Positions 8,926 to 17,830 are shown, counted from the first letter of the stretch. The stretch is 64,000 nt of DNA from Salinimicrobium sp050750585 (GCF_050750585.1 NZ_JBOJLM010000014.1:1-64000), one strand, 5' to 3'. Notes: generated by a model from the sequence alone, not told the origin. Numbers and translations: made by a program.

Positions 8926-9315
8926 TTAAACTCTACGTCTTTTTGGAGGACGACATCCGTTGTGTGGAAGTGGAGTAACATCGATAATCTCAGTCACTTC
9001 AATACCAGCATTGTGAAGGGAACGAATAGCAGATTCTCTACCATTTCCTGGTCCTTTCACAAAAACCTTTACCTTACGAAGACCTGCTTCGTGTGCCACT
9101 TTTGATGCGTCTTCTGCAGCCAATTGCGCTGCATAAGGAGTATTTTTCTTAGATCCTCTAAAGCCCATTTTACCGGCAGAGGACCATGAGATAACATCTC
9201 CTTTTTTATTGGTCAACGAAATGATAATGTTGTTGAAAGAAGCAGTAACATGCGCTTCTCCAATAGACTCAACATTTACCTTACGCTTCTTTTGAGTTGC
9301 TTTTGCTTTTGCCAT
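8926..9315 (-). CDS. rpsK: 30S ribosomal protein S11
   Basis: The 129-residue S11 forms part of the platform near the mRNA exit and the anti-Shine-Dalgarno region. Characteristic segments are present, including FNNIIISLTNKKGDV, GPGNGRESAIR and the C-terminal PHNGCRPPKRRRV. It lies 8 bp after rpsM in the same operon. Confidence 0.99.
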   Translation of the reverse strand: MAKAKATQKKRKVNVESIGEAHVTASFNNIIISLTNKKGDVISWSSAGKMGFRGSKKNTPYAAQLAAEDASKVAHEAGLRKVKVFVKGPGNGRESAIRSLHNAGIEVTEIIDVTPLPHNGCRPPKRRRV

Positions 9316-9323
9316 CCTACTTA

Positions 9324-9698
9324 TTATTTAGTTGCTTTCTTCTTGTTTGCAACTGTTTTTCTTCTTCCTTTTCTGGTTCTGGAGTTGTTTTTAGTTCTTT
9401 GTCCTCTTAACGGTAATCCCGCTCTGTGACGAATCCCTCTATAACTTCCAATATCCATTAAGCGCTTAATGCTCAACTGGATTTCTGAACGCAATTCACC
9501 CTCTATTTTAAAAGATCCAACTGCCTCACGAATTCTTCCGATTTCGTCATCATTCCAATCGGAAACTTTTTTTCCTTCTTCTACGTTGGCCTCTTTAAGA
9601 ATTTCCTGAGCTCTGCTCTTTCCAATTCCGAAGATATAGGTCAATGCTATAACGCCTCGCTTTTGTTTTGGTATATCAACACCTGCAATTCTAGCCAT
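9324..9698 (-). CDS. rpsM: 30S ribosomal protein S13
   Basis: This 124-residue head protein contacts tRNA and L5. It begins MARIAGVDIPKQKRGVIALT and ends in the expected Lys/Arg-rich tail that reaches the P site. The RGIRHRAGLPLRGQRTKNNSRT motif is intact. Two bases separate it from rpmJ upstream. Confidence 0.99.
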   Translation of the reverse strand: MARIAGVDIPKQKRGVIALTYIFGIGKSRAQEILKEANVEEGKKVSDWNDDEIGRIREAVGSFKIEGELRSEIQLSIKRLMDIGSYRGIRHRAGLPLRGQRTKNNSRTRKGRRKTVANKKKATK

Positions 9699-9700
9699 AA

Positions 9701-9817
9701 CTACCCTTGTCTTTGTTTAAATTTTGGATTCTTTTTGTTAATCACGTACAGTCTGCCTTTTCTTCGCACAATCTTGCACTCGGCACTTCTTTTTTTAATT
9801 GATGCTCTAACTTTCAT
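9701..9817 (-). CDS. rpmJ: 50S ribosomal protein L36, zinc-ligand-poor form
   Basis: This small gene encodes 38 residues on the minus strand from the ATG at 9817 to TAG at 9701. It starts MKVRASIKKRSAEC and ends KFKQRQG, which is diagnostic of L36. Zinc-binding L36 has a C-C-C-H set; here only the single Cys of SAEC remains, while the first and third Cys and the His are replaced (Ser, Asn, Phe region). This zinc-free form is usual in Bacteroidota. It lies between infA and rpsM. Confidence 0.97.
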   Translation of the reverse strand: MKVRASIKKRSAECKIVRRKGRLYVINKKNPKFKQRQG

Positions 9818-9822
9818 AGTTT

Positions 9823-10038
9823 TTAGTATCTGTAAGTTATTCGAGCCTTAGATAAATCGTACGGGCTCATTTCTAATTTCACTTTGTCCCCAGGCAATAA
9901 TTTGATGTAATGCATTCGCATTTTACCTGAGATATGCGCGGTCACAACATGACCGTTCTCTAACTCCACCCGGAACATTGCATTTGATAATGCTTCAATG
10001 ATCGTTCCGTCTTGTTCTATTGCCGATTGTTTTGCCAT
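9823..10038 (-). CDS. infA: Translation initiation factor IF-1
   Basis: The 71-residue OB-fold factor binds the A site during initiation. It starts MAKQSAIEQDGTIIEA and carries the family segments FRVELENGHVV and ISGKMRMHYIKLLPGD. Its ATG overlaps the secY stop by one base (TAATG), which suggests translational coupling. In many bacteria adk and map lie between secY and infA, and both are missing here. Confidence 0.99.
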   Translation of the reverse strand: MAKQSAIEQDGTIIEALSNAMFRVELENGHVVTAHISGKMRMHYIKLLPGDKVKLEMSPYDLSKARITYRY

Positions 10039-11375
10039 TATGCTACTGCTTTTCTGTTTTTACCGGTTTTCATAAGACCATCATAGTGCCTGTTCAACAA
10101 GTAAGAATTTACCTGCTGCATGGTATCAATTGCAACTCCTACCATGATTAACAATGATGTTCCTCCAAAGAACAATGCCCATCCGGCCTGAACTCCCAAA
10201 AGGGAAACGATAATTGCAGGGAACACTGCGATAAGCGCTAAGAAAACAGAACCCGGCAGGGTGATTTGCGACATGATACGATCTAAAAATTCTGAAGTTT
10301 CTGAACCTGGTCTTATCCCGGGTATGAAACCACCACTCCTTTTAAGATCATCTGCCATTTTATTGGTAGGTACCGTAATCGCAGTGTAAAAGTACGTAAA
10401 AATTATAATTAACACTGCAAAAACCAAATTGTACCAAAAGCCAAAGATATCGCTGAAGGCAGCTGTAACTCCTTGTGCGGTTTCAGACTGTGAAAGCCCT
10501 GCAACCGCTGCCGGAATAAACATTATTGCCTGCGCGAAAATAATTGGCATAACTCCAGAAGCATTTAGCTTCAATGGAATATATTGTCTTGAACCAAAAA
10601 CATTCTTTTCGTATCCTCCCGTAGCAGTTCTTCTTGCATACTGGACAGGGATTTGTCTAACAGCCATCACTAACATTACACTGGCCAGAATTATTACAAA
10701 CCATATTACAAGTTCAATAAGGATCATAATCATTCCTCCGTTCGATTCGAATACTCTGGAAGCAAATTCCTGAATGAAGGCTTGTGGCAGTGTTGCAATA
10801 ATACCTACCATGATAAGCAGTGAAATACCGTTACCAATACCTTTATCAGTTATCTTCTCTCCAAGCCACATTGCAAAAATGGTTCCTGTAGTAAGGATTA
10901 TTACAGAAGAAGCAACAAAGGTCACTGTACTTCCAAGCAAAAATGCACCTGAAGGCAAGGTGGCAAAAAGGTTATAAATATAACCAGGCCCCTGCACAAG
11001 AGTAATAGCAATAGTCAACCATCTAGTAATTTGGTTGATCCTTCTACGACCACTCTCTCCTTCTTTCTGCAATTTCTGCAAATAAGGAACAGCAATTCCC
11101 ATTAATTGCACTACAATAGATGCCGATATATAGGGCATAATTCCCAAAGCAAATACAGAAGCATTCGAAAATGCACCTCCTGTAAAAGCATTAAGAAGCC
11201 CTAATAAACCGCCATCTGTTTGAGTAGCAAGGTTCGCTAATTGAGACGCATCAATTCCAGGAAGCACCACCTGTGCTCCAAAGCGATACACCAGCAATAA
11301 ACCGAGGGTTACTAAAATTCTATTTTTTAGCTCCTCGATTTTCCAGATATTCTTTAATGTATTGATGAATTTCAT
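10038..11375 (-). CDS. secY: Protein translocase subunit SecY
   Basis: SecY is the channel of the Sec translocon in the inner membrane. The 445-residue protein has ten predicted membrane segments, including the plug-side start VYRFGAQVVLPGID and the LGIMPYISASIVVQLM helix. The cytoplasmic loop with GIRPGSETSEFLDRIM is intact. It sits between rplO and infA in the spc operon, so export capacity is expressed with ribosomes. Confidence 0.99.
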   Translation of the reverse strand: MKFINTLKNIWKIEELKNRILVTLGLLLVYRFGAQVVLPGIDASQLANLATQTDGGLLGLLNAFTGGAFSNASVFALGIMPYISASIVVQLMGIAVPYLQKLQKEGESGRRRINQITRWLTIAITLVQGPGYIYNLFATLPSGAFLLGSTVTFVASSVIILTTGTIFAMWLGEKITDKGIGNGISLLIMVGIIATLPQAFIQEFASRVFESNGGMIMILIELVIWFVIILASVMLVMAVRQIPVQYARRTATGGYEKNVFGSRQYIPLKLNASGVMPIIFAQAIMFIPAAVAGLSQSETAQGVTAAFSDIFGFWYNLVFAVLIIIFTYFYTAITVPTNKMADDLKRSGGFIPGIRPGSETSEFLDRIMSQITLPGSVFLALIAVFPAIIVSLLGVQAGWALFFGGTSLLIMVGVAIDTMQQVNSYLLNRHYDGLMKTGKNRKAVA

Positions 11376-11384
11376 TGTTATCTA

Positions 11385-11837
11385 TTATAAAGTAACAGCT
11401 TCACCACCAGCAGCTTCAATAGCTTGTTTTGCTGAGGCAGTAAATTTATGAACAGATATTTTCAACTTAGCTTTTAATTCACCTCTTCCTAATATCTTAA
11501 CCAACTCGTTTTTCCCAGCTAATCCGTTCTCAATAAGAACATTCATATCAACTGTATCGGTGATTCTTCCTTCGTCAACCAAAGATTGAAGTGTATCAAG
11601 ATTGATACCCTGATAATCTTTACGGTTGATGTTGGTAAAACCGAATTTTGGAACTCGTCTTTGAAGTGGCATTTGCCCTCCTTCAAATCCTATTTTCCTA
11701 GAGTAACCAGAACGAGATTTTGCACCTTTATGACCACGGGTAGCAGTACCGCCTTTCCCTGATCCTTCACCACGCCCAACTCGCTTCGCGTTACTTTGAA
11801 CTGAACCTTTAGCAGGTTTTAAGTTACTTAAATCCAT
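11385..11837 (-). CDS. rplO: 50S ribosomal protein L15
   Basis: This 150-residue late-assembly large-subunit protein has the glycine-rich N-terminal RNA-binding stretch GRGEGSGKGGTATRGHKGAKSR. It lies 9 bp upstream of secY and 9 bp downstream of rpmD within the spc operon. Confidence 0.99.
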   Translation of the reverse strand: MDLSNLKPAKGSVQSNAKRVGRGEGSGKGGTATRGHKGAKSRSGYSRKIGFEGGQMPLQRRVPKFGFTNINRKDYQGINLDTLQSLVDEGRITDTVDMNVLIENGLAGKNELVKILGRGELKAKLKISVHKFTASAKQAIEAAGGEAVTL

Positions 11838-11846
11838 GTGAGTTTC

Positions 11847-12029
11847 TTATTTGGTCTCCTCTACAGAGACTAAGTGATTTACTTTATTTACCATACCAAG
11901 GATGTTTGGCGTATTTTCGTGCTCCACAACCTGACCAAGTTTTCTTAGACCAAGTGCTTCCAAAGTACGTTTTTGGTTTTGAGTGCGCTTAATAGCACTT
12001 TTTACCTGTGTAACTTTTATTCTTCCCAT
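11847..12029 (-). CDS. rpmD: 50S ribosomal protein L30
   Basis: The 60-residue bacterial short-form L30 is recognised by IKVTQVKSAIKRTQNQKRTL and LGLRKLGQVVEHENTPNILG. It sits between rpsE and rplO, where bacterial rpmD is normally found. Confidence 0.98.
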   Translation of the reverse strand: MGRIKVTQVKSAIKRTQNQKRTLEALGLRKLGQVVEHENTPNILGMVNKVNHLVSVEETK

Positions 12030-12041
12030 TATTCCTTGTTA

Positions 12042-12566
12042 TTAACCTTTAAAAACTTTCTCAAGAGAAATACCACGTTGACGGGCAACAGTCTCTGCAC
12101 TTCTTAACTGAAGTAATGCATCAAAAGTAGCTTTCACCACGTTGTGAGGGTTTGAAGAACCCTGGTTCTTTGAAAGTACATCATGAACACCAACAGATTC
12201 AAGTACCGCACGAATCGCTCCACCAGCAATAACTCCAGTACCCGGAGCTGCAGGTAAAAGCATTACTCTAGCTCCACCATATTTACCTTTTTGTTCGTGA
12301 GGAAGTGTTCCCTTATTAAGAGGAATACGCACCAGGTTTTTCTTAGCGTCTTCAACCGCTTTAGCGATAGCATCGGCTACTTCTTTAGATTTACCTAAAC
12401 CTTGGCCTACAACCCCATTCTCGTCACCTACAACTACAATTGCAGAGAAGCCAAATGCTCTACCACCTTTTGTAACTTTGGTAACACGTTGTACACCAAC
12501 CAAACGGTCTTTTAATTCAAGTCCACCCGGTTTTACAAGTTCTACATTTTTATAATCCTGATACAT
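12042..12566 (-). CDS. rpsE: 30S ribosomal protein S5
   Basis: This 174-residue decoding-fidelity protein has the N-terminal double-stranded RNA-binding fold (VTKVTKGGRAFGFSAIVVVG) and a C-terminal domain with GVHDVLSKNQGSSNPHNVVK. The N-terminal sequence MYQDYKNVELVKPGGLELKD is a Bacteroidota-style extension. It lies 4 bp after rplR. Confidence 0.99.
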   Translation of the reverse strand: MYQDYKNVELVKPGGLELKDRLVGVQRVTKVTKGGRAFGFSAIVVVGDENGVVGQGLGKSKEVADAIAKAVEDAKKNLVRIPLNKGTLPHEQKGKYGGARVMLLPAAPGTGVIAGGAIRAVLESVGVHDVLSKNQGSSNPHNVVKATFDALLQLRSAETVARQRGISLEKVFKG

Positions 12567-12570
12567 ACTT

Positions 12571-12930
12571 TTAGAATTTTAGTCCTCCTTCGCGAGCACC
12601 TTCTGCTAATGATTTTACTCTTCCGTGGTATAAGTATCCTCCTCTGTCAAATGAGATGGTCTCAATCCCGGCTTTTAAAGCTTTATCAGCAATAGCTTTT
12701 CCAACTAAAGCTGCCTGCTCTGTTTTATTCTCTACAGTCGCCGAGGCAACCTCTTTATCTCTTGAAGAAGCAGCTACCAAAGTTTTCCCATCCACATCAT
12801 TCACAATTTGAGCATAAATTTCTTTATTGCTTCTAAAAATGGAAAGTCTTGGACGGCCCTGAGTACCGCTTATATCTCTTCTGATCCTTTTCTTGATCTT
12901 AGTTCTTCTATCTTGTTTTGAAACTGCCAT
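12571..12930 (-). CDS. rplR: 50S ribosomal protein L18
   Basis: The 119-residue L18 binds 5S rRNA together with L5. Family segments include RPRLSIFRSNKEIYAQ and the C-terminal FDRGGYLYHGRVKSLAEGAR. It follows rplF by 11 bp. Confidence 0.99.
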   Translation of the reverse strand: MAVSKQDRRTKIKKRIRRDISGTQGRPRLSIFRSNKEIYAQIVNDVDGKTLVAASSRDKEVASATVENKTEQAALVGKAIADKALKAGIETISFDRGGYLYHGRVKSLAEGAREGGLKF

Positions 12931-12941
12931 AATCTTAGTTA

Positions 12942-13484
12942 TTAAGCTGATTTACCTGCTTTTCTTCGTAACTGTTCACCTTTGAACTTAATACCTTTAC
13001 CTTTATAAGGTTCTGGCGCACGGAAAGATCTGATCTTTGCAGCTACCTGACCAACTAGTTGTTTATCATGTGAAGTCAATTTCACAACAGGATTTTTACC
13101 TTTATCTGAAATTGTTTCCACTTTTACTTCGGGGGCCAAATCTAAGACAATGTTGTGAGAGTACCCAACAGCCAGGTCCAATTTTTGACCCTGGTTAGAT
13201 GCACGGTACCCAACACCTACTAGTTCAAGTTCGTGAGTGAATCCATTAGTAACACCCTCAATCATATTGCTGATCAAAGCACGGTAAAGACCGTGTTTTG
13301 CCTTATGATCTTTCTTTTCTGAAGGACGCTCAAATGTAATAACTCCGTCTTCTATGATGATATCAATCTCAGAATATTCCTGAGTTAGTTCACCTAATTT
13401 TCCTTTTACCGTAACAACTCCGTCCTTAATGTCTACTGTAACACCTTGTGGAATTGTGATTGGACTTTTACCTATTCTGGACAT
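12942..13484 (-). CDS. rplF: 50S ribosomal protein L6
   Basis: The 180-residue L6 has two related alpha/beta domains. It starts MSRIGKSPITIPQGVTV and contains the C-terminal rRNA-binding signature PEPYKGKGIKF. It lies near the GTPase-associated centre of the large subunit. The gene is placed between rpsH and rplR as in other spc operons. Confidence 0.99.
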   Translation of the reverse strand: MSRIGKSPITIPQGVTVDIKDGVVTVKGKLGELTQEYSEIDIIIEDGVITFERPSEKKDHKAKHGLYRALISNMIEGVTNGFTHELELVGVGYRASNQGQKLDLAVGYSHNIVLDLAPEVKVETISDKGKNPVVKLTSHDKQLVGQVAAKIRSFRAPEPYKGKGIKFKGEQLRRKAGKSA

Positions 13485-13503
13485 TTCTTTTCGTCTTTAA
13501 ATA

Positions 13504-13902
13504 TTAGTAAACGTAACACAATACCTCACCACCAACTTTTTCCTGTTGAGCCTGCTTCCCTGTCATTACACCATGAGAAGTAGACACAATAGCGATTCCA
13601 AGCCCATTAAGGATACGAGGAAGTTCATTGGCACCGGCATACTTACGTAAACCAGGTTTACTTATGCGTTGAATCTTTTTTATAACAGGCTCTTTAGTAA
13701 CCTTATCATACTTAAGCGCAATCTTAATGCTACCTTGAGCAGAAGATTCGTCAAATTTGTAGCTAAGGATGTACCCCTGATCAAAAAGTATTTTGGTGAT
13801 CTCCTTTTTAAGATTAGAAGCAGGGATCTCCACCACTCTGTGGTTTGCAGCAACTGCGTTTCTAATTCTTGTTAAATAATCTGCAATAGGATCTGTATTC
13901 AT
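13504..13902 (-). CDS. rpsH: 30S ribosomal protein S8
   Basis: The 132-residue S8 binds the central domain of 16S rRNA and in E. coli represses the spc operon at rplE mRNA. Seen are the start MNTDPIADYLTRIRNA and the C-terminal GIAIVSTSHGVMTGKQAQ signature. A 64-bp gap with a small inverted repeat (GAAAGAA / TTCTTTC, 13940-13955) precedes it after rpsN. Confidence 0.99.
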   Translation of the reverse strand: MNTDPIADYLTRIRNAVAANHRVVEIPASNLKKEITKILFDQGYILSYKFDESSAQGSIKIALKYDKVTKEPVIKKIQRISKPGLRKYAGANELPRILNGLGIAIVSTSHGVMTGKQAQQEKVGGEVLCYVY

Positions 13903-13966
13903 CTATTTTTATTTGCGAAAGTGGTTTTCCTCCAGTATAGAAAGAACCTTCTTTCAATTTATAATC

Positions 13967-14236
13967 TTACCAACTAGCCTTTCTAACTCCGGGAATTAAT
14001 CCGTTGTTCGCCATTTCTCTGAAAGTTACCCTGGAAATTCCGAACTGTCTCATATACCCTCTAGGTCTTCCTGTCAACTTACAACGGTTATGTAGTCGCA
14101 CGGGAGATGAGTTCTTTGGTAGTTTTTGTAGTGCTTCATAATCGCCAGCCTCTTTAAGAGCCTTACGTTTTTCAGCATATTTATCTACCAATTCCTGTCT
14201 CTTCACCTCACGGGCTTTCATTGATTCTTTAGCCAT
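13967..14236 (-). CDS. rpsN: 30S ribosomal protein S14, long zinc-free form
   Basis: The 89-residue long form lacks the CxxC zinc pairs of the short S14 and has only one Cys, in LHNRCKLTGRPRGYMRQFG. The family signature LTGRPRGYMRQFGISRVTFR is intact. It lies 2 bp after rplE. Confidence 0.98.
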   Translation of the reverse strand: MAKESMKAREVKRQELVDKYAEKRKALKEAGDYEALQKLPKNSSPVRLHNRCKLTGRPRGYMRQFGISRVTFREMANNGLIPGVRKASW

Positions 14237-14238
14237 AA

Positions 14239-14790
14239 TTAATTCTTTTTAAAAGGTAATCCCAGTTCAGTTAACAATGATTTCGCTTCCTTATCGGTAT
14301 TGGCACTAGTCACAAAGGTAATATCCATACCATTGATCCTATTAACCTTATCGATATCGATCTCAGGAAAAATAATCTGCTCGGTTACCCCAAGGTTATA
14401 ATTTCCTCTTCCATCAAATCCGGTTGCGTTAATACCATTAAAATCACGAACACGTGGAAGTGCAGAAGTGATCAAACGATCTAAAAATTCATACATTCTC
14501 TCCCCACGCAAAGTAACTTTGGCACCAATAGGCATACCTTTACGTAATTTAAATGAAGCAACGTCTTTTTTAGAAATGGTCGCAACAGCTTTTTGACCTG
14601 TAATAGCTGTTAATTCATCTACCGCATGGTCAATAAGTTTCTTATCTGCAACAGCAGCACCAACGCCACGGCTCACAACTATCTTTTGTAGTTTTGGAAC
14701 CTCCATTACGTTGGAGTAGCTGAATTCTTCTGTAAGAGTGGAGATCACTCTCTCTTTATACTCTTGTTTAAGTCTTGGTACGTACGCCAT
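14239..14790 (-). CDS. rplE: 50S ribosomal protein L5
   Basis: This 183-residue 5S rRNA-binding protein of the central protuberance contacts P-site tRNA. Family segments include VPKLQKIVVSRGVGAA, GAKVTLRGERMYEFLDRL and the ITFVTSANTDKEA C-terminal region. It lies 2 bp after rplX. Confidence 0.99.
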   Translation of the reverse strand: MAYVPRLKQEYKERVISTLTEEFSYSNVMEVPKLQKIVVSRGVGAAVADKKLIDHAVDELTAITGQKAVATISKKDVASFKLRKGMPIGAKVTLRGERMYEFLDRLITSALPRVRDFNGINATGFDGRGNYNLGVTEQIIFPEIDIDKVNRINGMDITFVTSANTDKEAKSLLTELGLPFKKN

Positions 14791-14792
14791 AA

Positions 14793-15104
14793 CTATATTA
14801 CTTCATTAGATTTTTTGGAAAACCTTACTTTCTTATCGTTCTCCTCTCTATATCCAACCCTGGTAGTTTCACCATTTTTGTCGATCAAAGAAAGATTAGA
14901 AATATGGATAGGTGCTTCCTTCTTTTTAATTCCACCCTGAGGATTGGATGCGCTAGGCTTCTCATGCTTAGAAACCATATTCACACCTTCCACAATGGCT
15001 TTATTCTTATCCAGAAATACTTGCTGCACTTTACCTTCCTGACCTTTATGATCTCCAGCAGTTACACGAACGTTATCTCCGGTTTTTATTTTAAGCTTTT
15101 TCAT
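14793..15104 (-). CDS. rplX: 50S ribosomal protein L24
   Basis: The 103-residue assembly-initiator protein has an N-terminal KOW motif (GDNVRVTAGDHKGQEGKVQQ, about residues 8-27). It lies 12 bp downstream of rplN in the usual rplN-rplX-rplE order. Confidence 0.99.
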   Translation of the reverse strand: MKKLKIKTGDNVRVTAGDHKGQEGKVQQVFLDKNKAIVEGVNMVSKHEKPSASNPQGGIKKKEAPIHISNLSLIDKNGETTRVGYREENDKKVRFSKKSNEVI

Positions 15105-15116
15105 CTTATTTCTGTA

Positions 15117-15485
15117 TTAAAGCACTTCTGGTGCTAATGATACGATCTTCATGAATTGCTTATCACGAAGTTCACGTGCTACAGGTCCAAAAACACGCGT
15201 ACCTCTCATTTCCCCAGCTGGGTTGAGAAGAACACATGCGTTATCGTCGAAACGGATGTAAGATCCGTCTGGTCTGCGCACTTCCTTTTTGGTACGAACA
15301 ACAACTGCTGTTGAAACTGCACCCTTCTTTACATTTCCGTTAGGTGTAGCTTCTTTAACACTGACAACGACCTTGTCTCCAACAGAAGCGTATCTTCTAT
15401 TTGTACCGCCCAATACGCGAATAACTAAAACTTCTTTAGCTCCGGTATTGTCTGCAACTCTTAATCTAGACTCTTGTTGTACCAT
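15117..15485 (-). CDS. rplN: 50S ribosomal protein L14
   Basis: The 122-residue L14 lies at the subunit interface and is where RsfS binds. It starts MVQQESRLRVADNTGAKEVL and carries the GTRVFGPVARELR C-terminal signature. It follows rpsQ by 2 bp. Confidence 0.99.
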   Translation of the reverse strand: MVQQESRLRVADNTGAKEVLVIRVLGGTNRRYASVGDKVVVSVKEATPNGNVKKGAVSTAVVVRTKKEVRRPDGSYIRFDDNACVLLNPAGEMRGTRVFGPVARELRDKQFMKIVSLAPEVL

Positions 15486-15487
15486 AA

Positions 15488-15745
15488 TTACTTCGCTCTT
15501 TCAATTATTTCTACTAATCTCCAGCATTTTGATTTACTCAAAGGACGTGTTTCCATGATCCTTACAGTATCTCCAATGTTGCAGTCGTTTGTTTCGTCGT
15601 GCGCCACATATTTTTTCGTTTTCAAAACGAACTTTCCATACATGGGGTGCTTTACTTTTTTAGTTTCAGAAACCACAATAGATTTCATCATCTTATTACT
15701 GGTAACAACACCTATACGTTCTTTTCTTAAGTTTCTTTTTTCCAT
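15488..15745 (-). CDS. rpsQ: 30S ribosomal protein S17
   Basis: The 85-residue OB-fold protein S17 binds 16S rRNA early in assembly. It shows RKERIGVVTSNKMMKSIVV and GDTVRIMETRPLSKSKCWRL. It is 17 bp downstream of rpmC. Confidence 0.99.
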   Translation of the reverse strand: MEKRNLRKERIGVVTSNKMMKSIVVSETKKVKHPMYGKFVLKTKKYVAHDETNDCNIGDTVRIMETRPLSKSKCWRLVEIIERAK

Positions 15746-15762
15746 TTTCAGCAGAATAACAC

Positions 15763-15954
15763 TTATTGTTGTTCTCTTTTAGTTAACTCTGTAGCAATAC
15801 GCGCTATAGATCTTCTTACAGTTCTCAACTGTATTGGGTTCTCTAATGGCGATACTGCGTGAGCCATTTTAAGATCGGAATATGCTTTCCTTGACTTACC
15901 AAGTTCTTCCTGTAATTCTGCTACAGACAATTCTCTAACTTCTGATTGTTTCAT
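15763..15954 (-). CDS. rpmC: 50S ribosomal protein L29
   Basis: The 63-residue helical-hairpin protein sits next to the polypeptide exit tunnel, near the trigger factor site. It is recognised by MKQSEVRELSVAELQEEL and the conserved NPIQLRTVRRSIARI tail. It lies 11 bp after rplP. Confidence 0.98.
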   Translation of the reverse strand: MKQSEVRELSVAELQEELGKSRKAYSDLKMAHAVSPLENPIQLRTVRRSIARIATELTKREQQ

Positions 15955-15965
15955 AACGTGTCTTA

Positions 15966-16385
15966 TTAAGCTTGATAATCTCTAGCTACAATGAACTTAG
16001 TTTTTACAGGAAGTTTTTGTGCCGCCAGGCGAAGAGCCTCTTTAGCAACATCAAAAGGCACACCTCCTACTTCAAAAAGTATTCTTCCGGGTTTCACAAC
16101 TGCAGCCCAGTATTCAACGGCACCTTTACCTTTACCCATACGTACTTCAAGAGGCTTTTTTGTAATAGGCTTATCTGGAAAAATTTTAATCCAAAGTGAT
16201 CCTTCCCTCTTCATATAACGAGTAGCAGCAATACGCGCAGCTTCTATTTGTCGTGCAGTCAAAAAATTAGAGTCTAATGACTTTATTCCAAAAGTTCCGT
16301 TTGAAAGTCTGTGTCCTCTTTGAGACACACCCTTCATACGGCCCTTCTGCATTTTGCGATATTTTGTTCTTTTAGGCTGTAACAT
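15966..16385 (-). CDS. rplP: 50S ribosomal protein L16
   Basis: The 139-residue L16 organises the A-site region of the large subunit. It starts MLQPKRTKYRKMQKGRMKG, with the KPLEVRMGKGKGAVEYWAA signature in the second half. It lies 19 bp after rpsC. Confidence 0.99.
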   Translation of the reverse strand: MLQPKRTKYRKMQKGRMKGVSQRGHRLSNGTFGIKSLDSNFLTARQIEAARIAATRYMKREGSLWIKIFPDKPITKKPLEVRMGKGKGAVEYWAAVVKPGRILFEVGGVPFDVAKEALRLAAQKLPVKTKFIVARDYQA

Positions 16386-16404
16386 TTTTCTTTACTTTAA
16401 AAAA

Positions 16405-17127
16405 TTACTTTCTACGACGCGATTTTGGTGCACCGCTTCGTCCGGTTCCGGTTTTTCCTCCTTGTTTTTTGGCCATGCCAACAAGTGGAGAAAGTTCTCT
16501 TTTACCGTATACCTCACCTTTCATGATCCATACTTTAACACCCAATCTACCATAAGTAGTATGAGCTTCAACTAAAGCATAGTCAATATCGGCTCTAAAT
16601 GTTGACAATGGAATTCTTCCATCCTTGTAGGATTCTGAACGAGCCATTTCTGCCCCATTCAAACGCCCTGAGATCTCAATCTTGATCCCTTCAGCATTCA
16701 TCCTCATTGCAGCCGCAATAGCCATTTTAATTGCACGACGGTAAGAGATACGATTCTCAATTTGTCTTGCAACACTTGAGCCCACTAAATGAGCATCAAG
16801 TTCTGGCCTTTTAATTTCAAAGATGTTGATTTGAACTTCCTTGTCGGTAATCTTCTTAAGCTCTTCTTTAAGCTTGTCTACCTCCTGACCTCCTTTACCA
16901 ATAATGATACCAGGACGGGCTGTGGTGATAGTAACGGTTACAAGCTTTAGAGTACGCTCAATGATTACTCTGGATACACTCGCTTTTGAAAGACGAGCAT
17001 GGATATATTTTCTAATCTTATCGTCTTCGGCTAATTTATCGCCGTAGTCATTTCCTCCGTACCAGTTGGATTCCCATCCTCTAATGATACCAAGACGATT
17101 CCCGATTGGATTTGTTTTCTGTCCCAT
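16405..17127 (-). CDS. rpsC: 30S ribosomal protein S3
   Basis: The 240-residue S3 lines the mRNA entry tunnel and helps helicase activity. The KH domain is visible with ARPGIIIGKGGQEVDKLKEE (about residues 70-90), followed by the C-terminal domain with GRLNGAEMARSE and GVKVWI. A basic tail rich in Arg and Lys ends the protein. It lies 8 bp after rplV. Confidence 0.99.
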   Translation of the reverse strand: MGQKTNPIGNRLGIIRGWESNWYGGNDYGDKLAEDDKIRKYIHARLSKASVSRVIIERTLKLVTVTITTARPGIIIGKGGQEVDKLKEELKKITDKEVQINIFEIKRPELDAHLVGSSVARQIENRISYRRAIKMAIAAAMRMNAEGIKIEISGRLNGAEMARSESYKDGRIPLSTFRADIDYALVEAHTTYGRLGVKVWIMKGEVYGKRELSPLVGMAKKQGGKTGTGRSGAPKSRRRK

Positions 17128-17135
17128 ACTCTTAA

Positions 17136-17543
17136 CTAGCTTTGTGTATTATTGTTTGCTCCAAGAACCAAAGTAACATGGTTGGAACGTTTTCTAATTC
17201 TATGTGCGCGACCCTGTGGTGCAGGACGTAGTCTTTTCAACATACTTCCTCCGTCAACGCGAATCTCTTTTACAAACAATTCTGCATCTTCAATACTCGC
17301 ATCTTCATTCTTAGCTTGCCAGTTGGCAAGTGCAGACAAAAGCAACTTTTCAAGACTCTTAGACGCGTCTTTAGAATTGAATTTCAAAATTTGAAGCGCT
17401 CTTTCTACTTTTTCACCACGAACAAGGTCTGCAACCAGACGCATTTTTCTTGGCGAAGTAGGGCAGTTATTTAGTTTAGCAAAAGCTATTTGCTTCTTAG
17501 CTTCTTTAGTTTGCTCTGCTCTTTCTCTTTTACGAACTCCCAT
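17136..17543 (-). CDS. rplV: 50S ribosomal protein L22
   Basis: The 135-residue L22 extends a beta hairpin into the exit tunnel, the site of macrolide resistance changes. SPRKMRLVADLVRGEKVERA and the hairpin-containing LRPAPQGRAHRIRKRSNHVT are present. It lies 8 bp after rpsS. Confidence 0.99.
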   Translation of the reverse strand: MGVRKRERAEQTKEAKKQIAFAKLNNCPTSPRKMRLVADLVRGEKVERALQILKFNSKDASKSLEKLLLSALANWQAKNEDASIEDAELFVKEIRVDGGSMLKRLRPAPQGRAHRIRKRSNHVTLVLGANNNTQS

Positions 17544-17551
17544 AGCTTCAA

Positions 17552-17830
17552 TTATCTTTTACCTTTATTCTTAGCACCAGCATGACCTCTAAAAGATCTT
17601 GTTGGTGAAAATTCACCTAATTTATGACCTACCATGTTCTCAGTGATGTACACAGGAACAAATTGACGTCCGTTGTGCACAGCAATAGTTTGCCCAACAA
17701 AATCTGGAGTGATCATTGAAGCCCTTGACCAGGTCTTAATAACCGCTTTCTTTCCAGACTCGGTATTCTGCGCAACTTTCTGTTCTAATTTATAGTGAAC
17801 GTAAGGTCCTTTTTTTAATGAACGTGCCAT
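17552..17830 (-). CDS. rpsS: 30S ribosomal protein S19
   Basis: The 92-residue S19 pairs with S13 in the small-subunit head. It starts MARSLKKGPYVHYKLEQKV and has the GHKLGEFSPTRSFRGHAG signature. It lies 6 bp after rplB. Confidence 0.99.
   Translation of the reverse strand: MARSLKKGPYVHYKLEQKVAQNTESGKKAVIKTWSRASMITPDFVGQTIAVHNGRQFVPVYITENMVGHKLGEFSPTRSFRGHAGAKNKGKR

Noticed and set aside
9701..9817. L36 considered a pseudogene because zinc ligands are missing
   Set aside because: Length, start, stop and ends are intact and zinc-free L36 is usual in this phylum.
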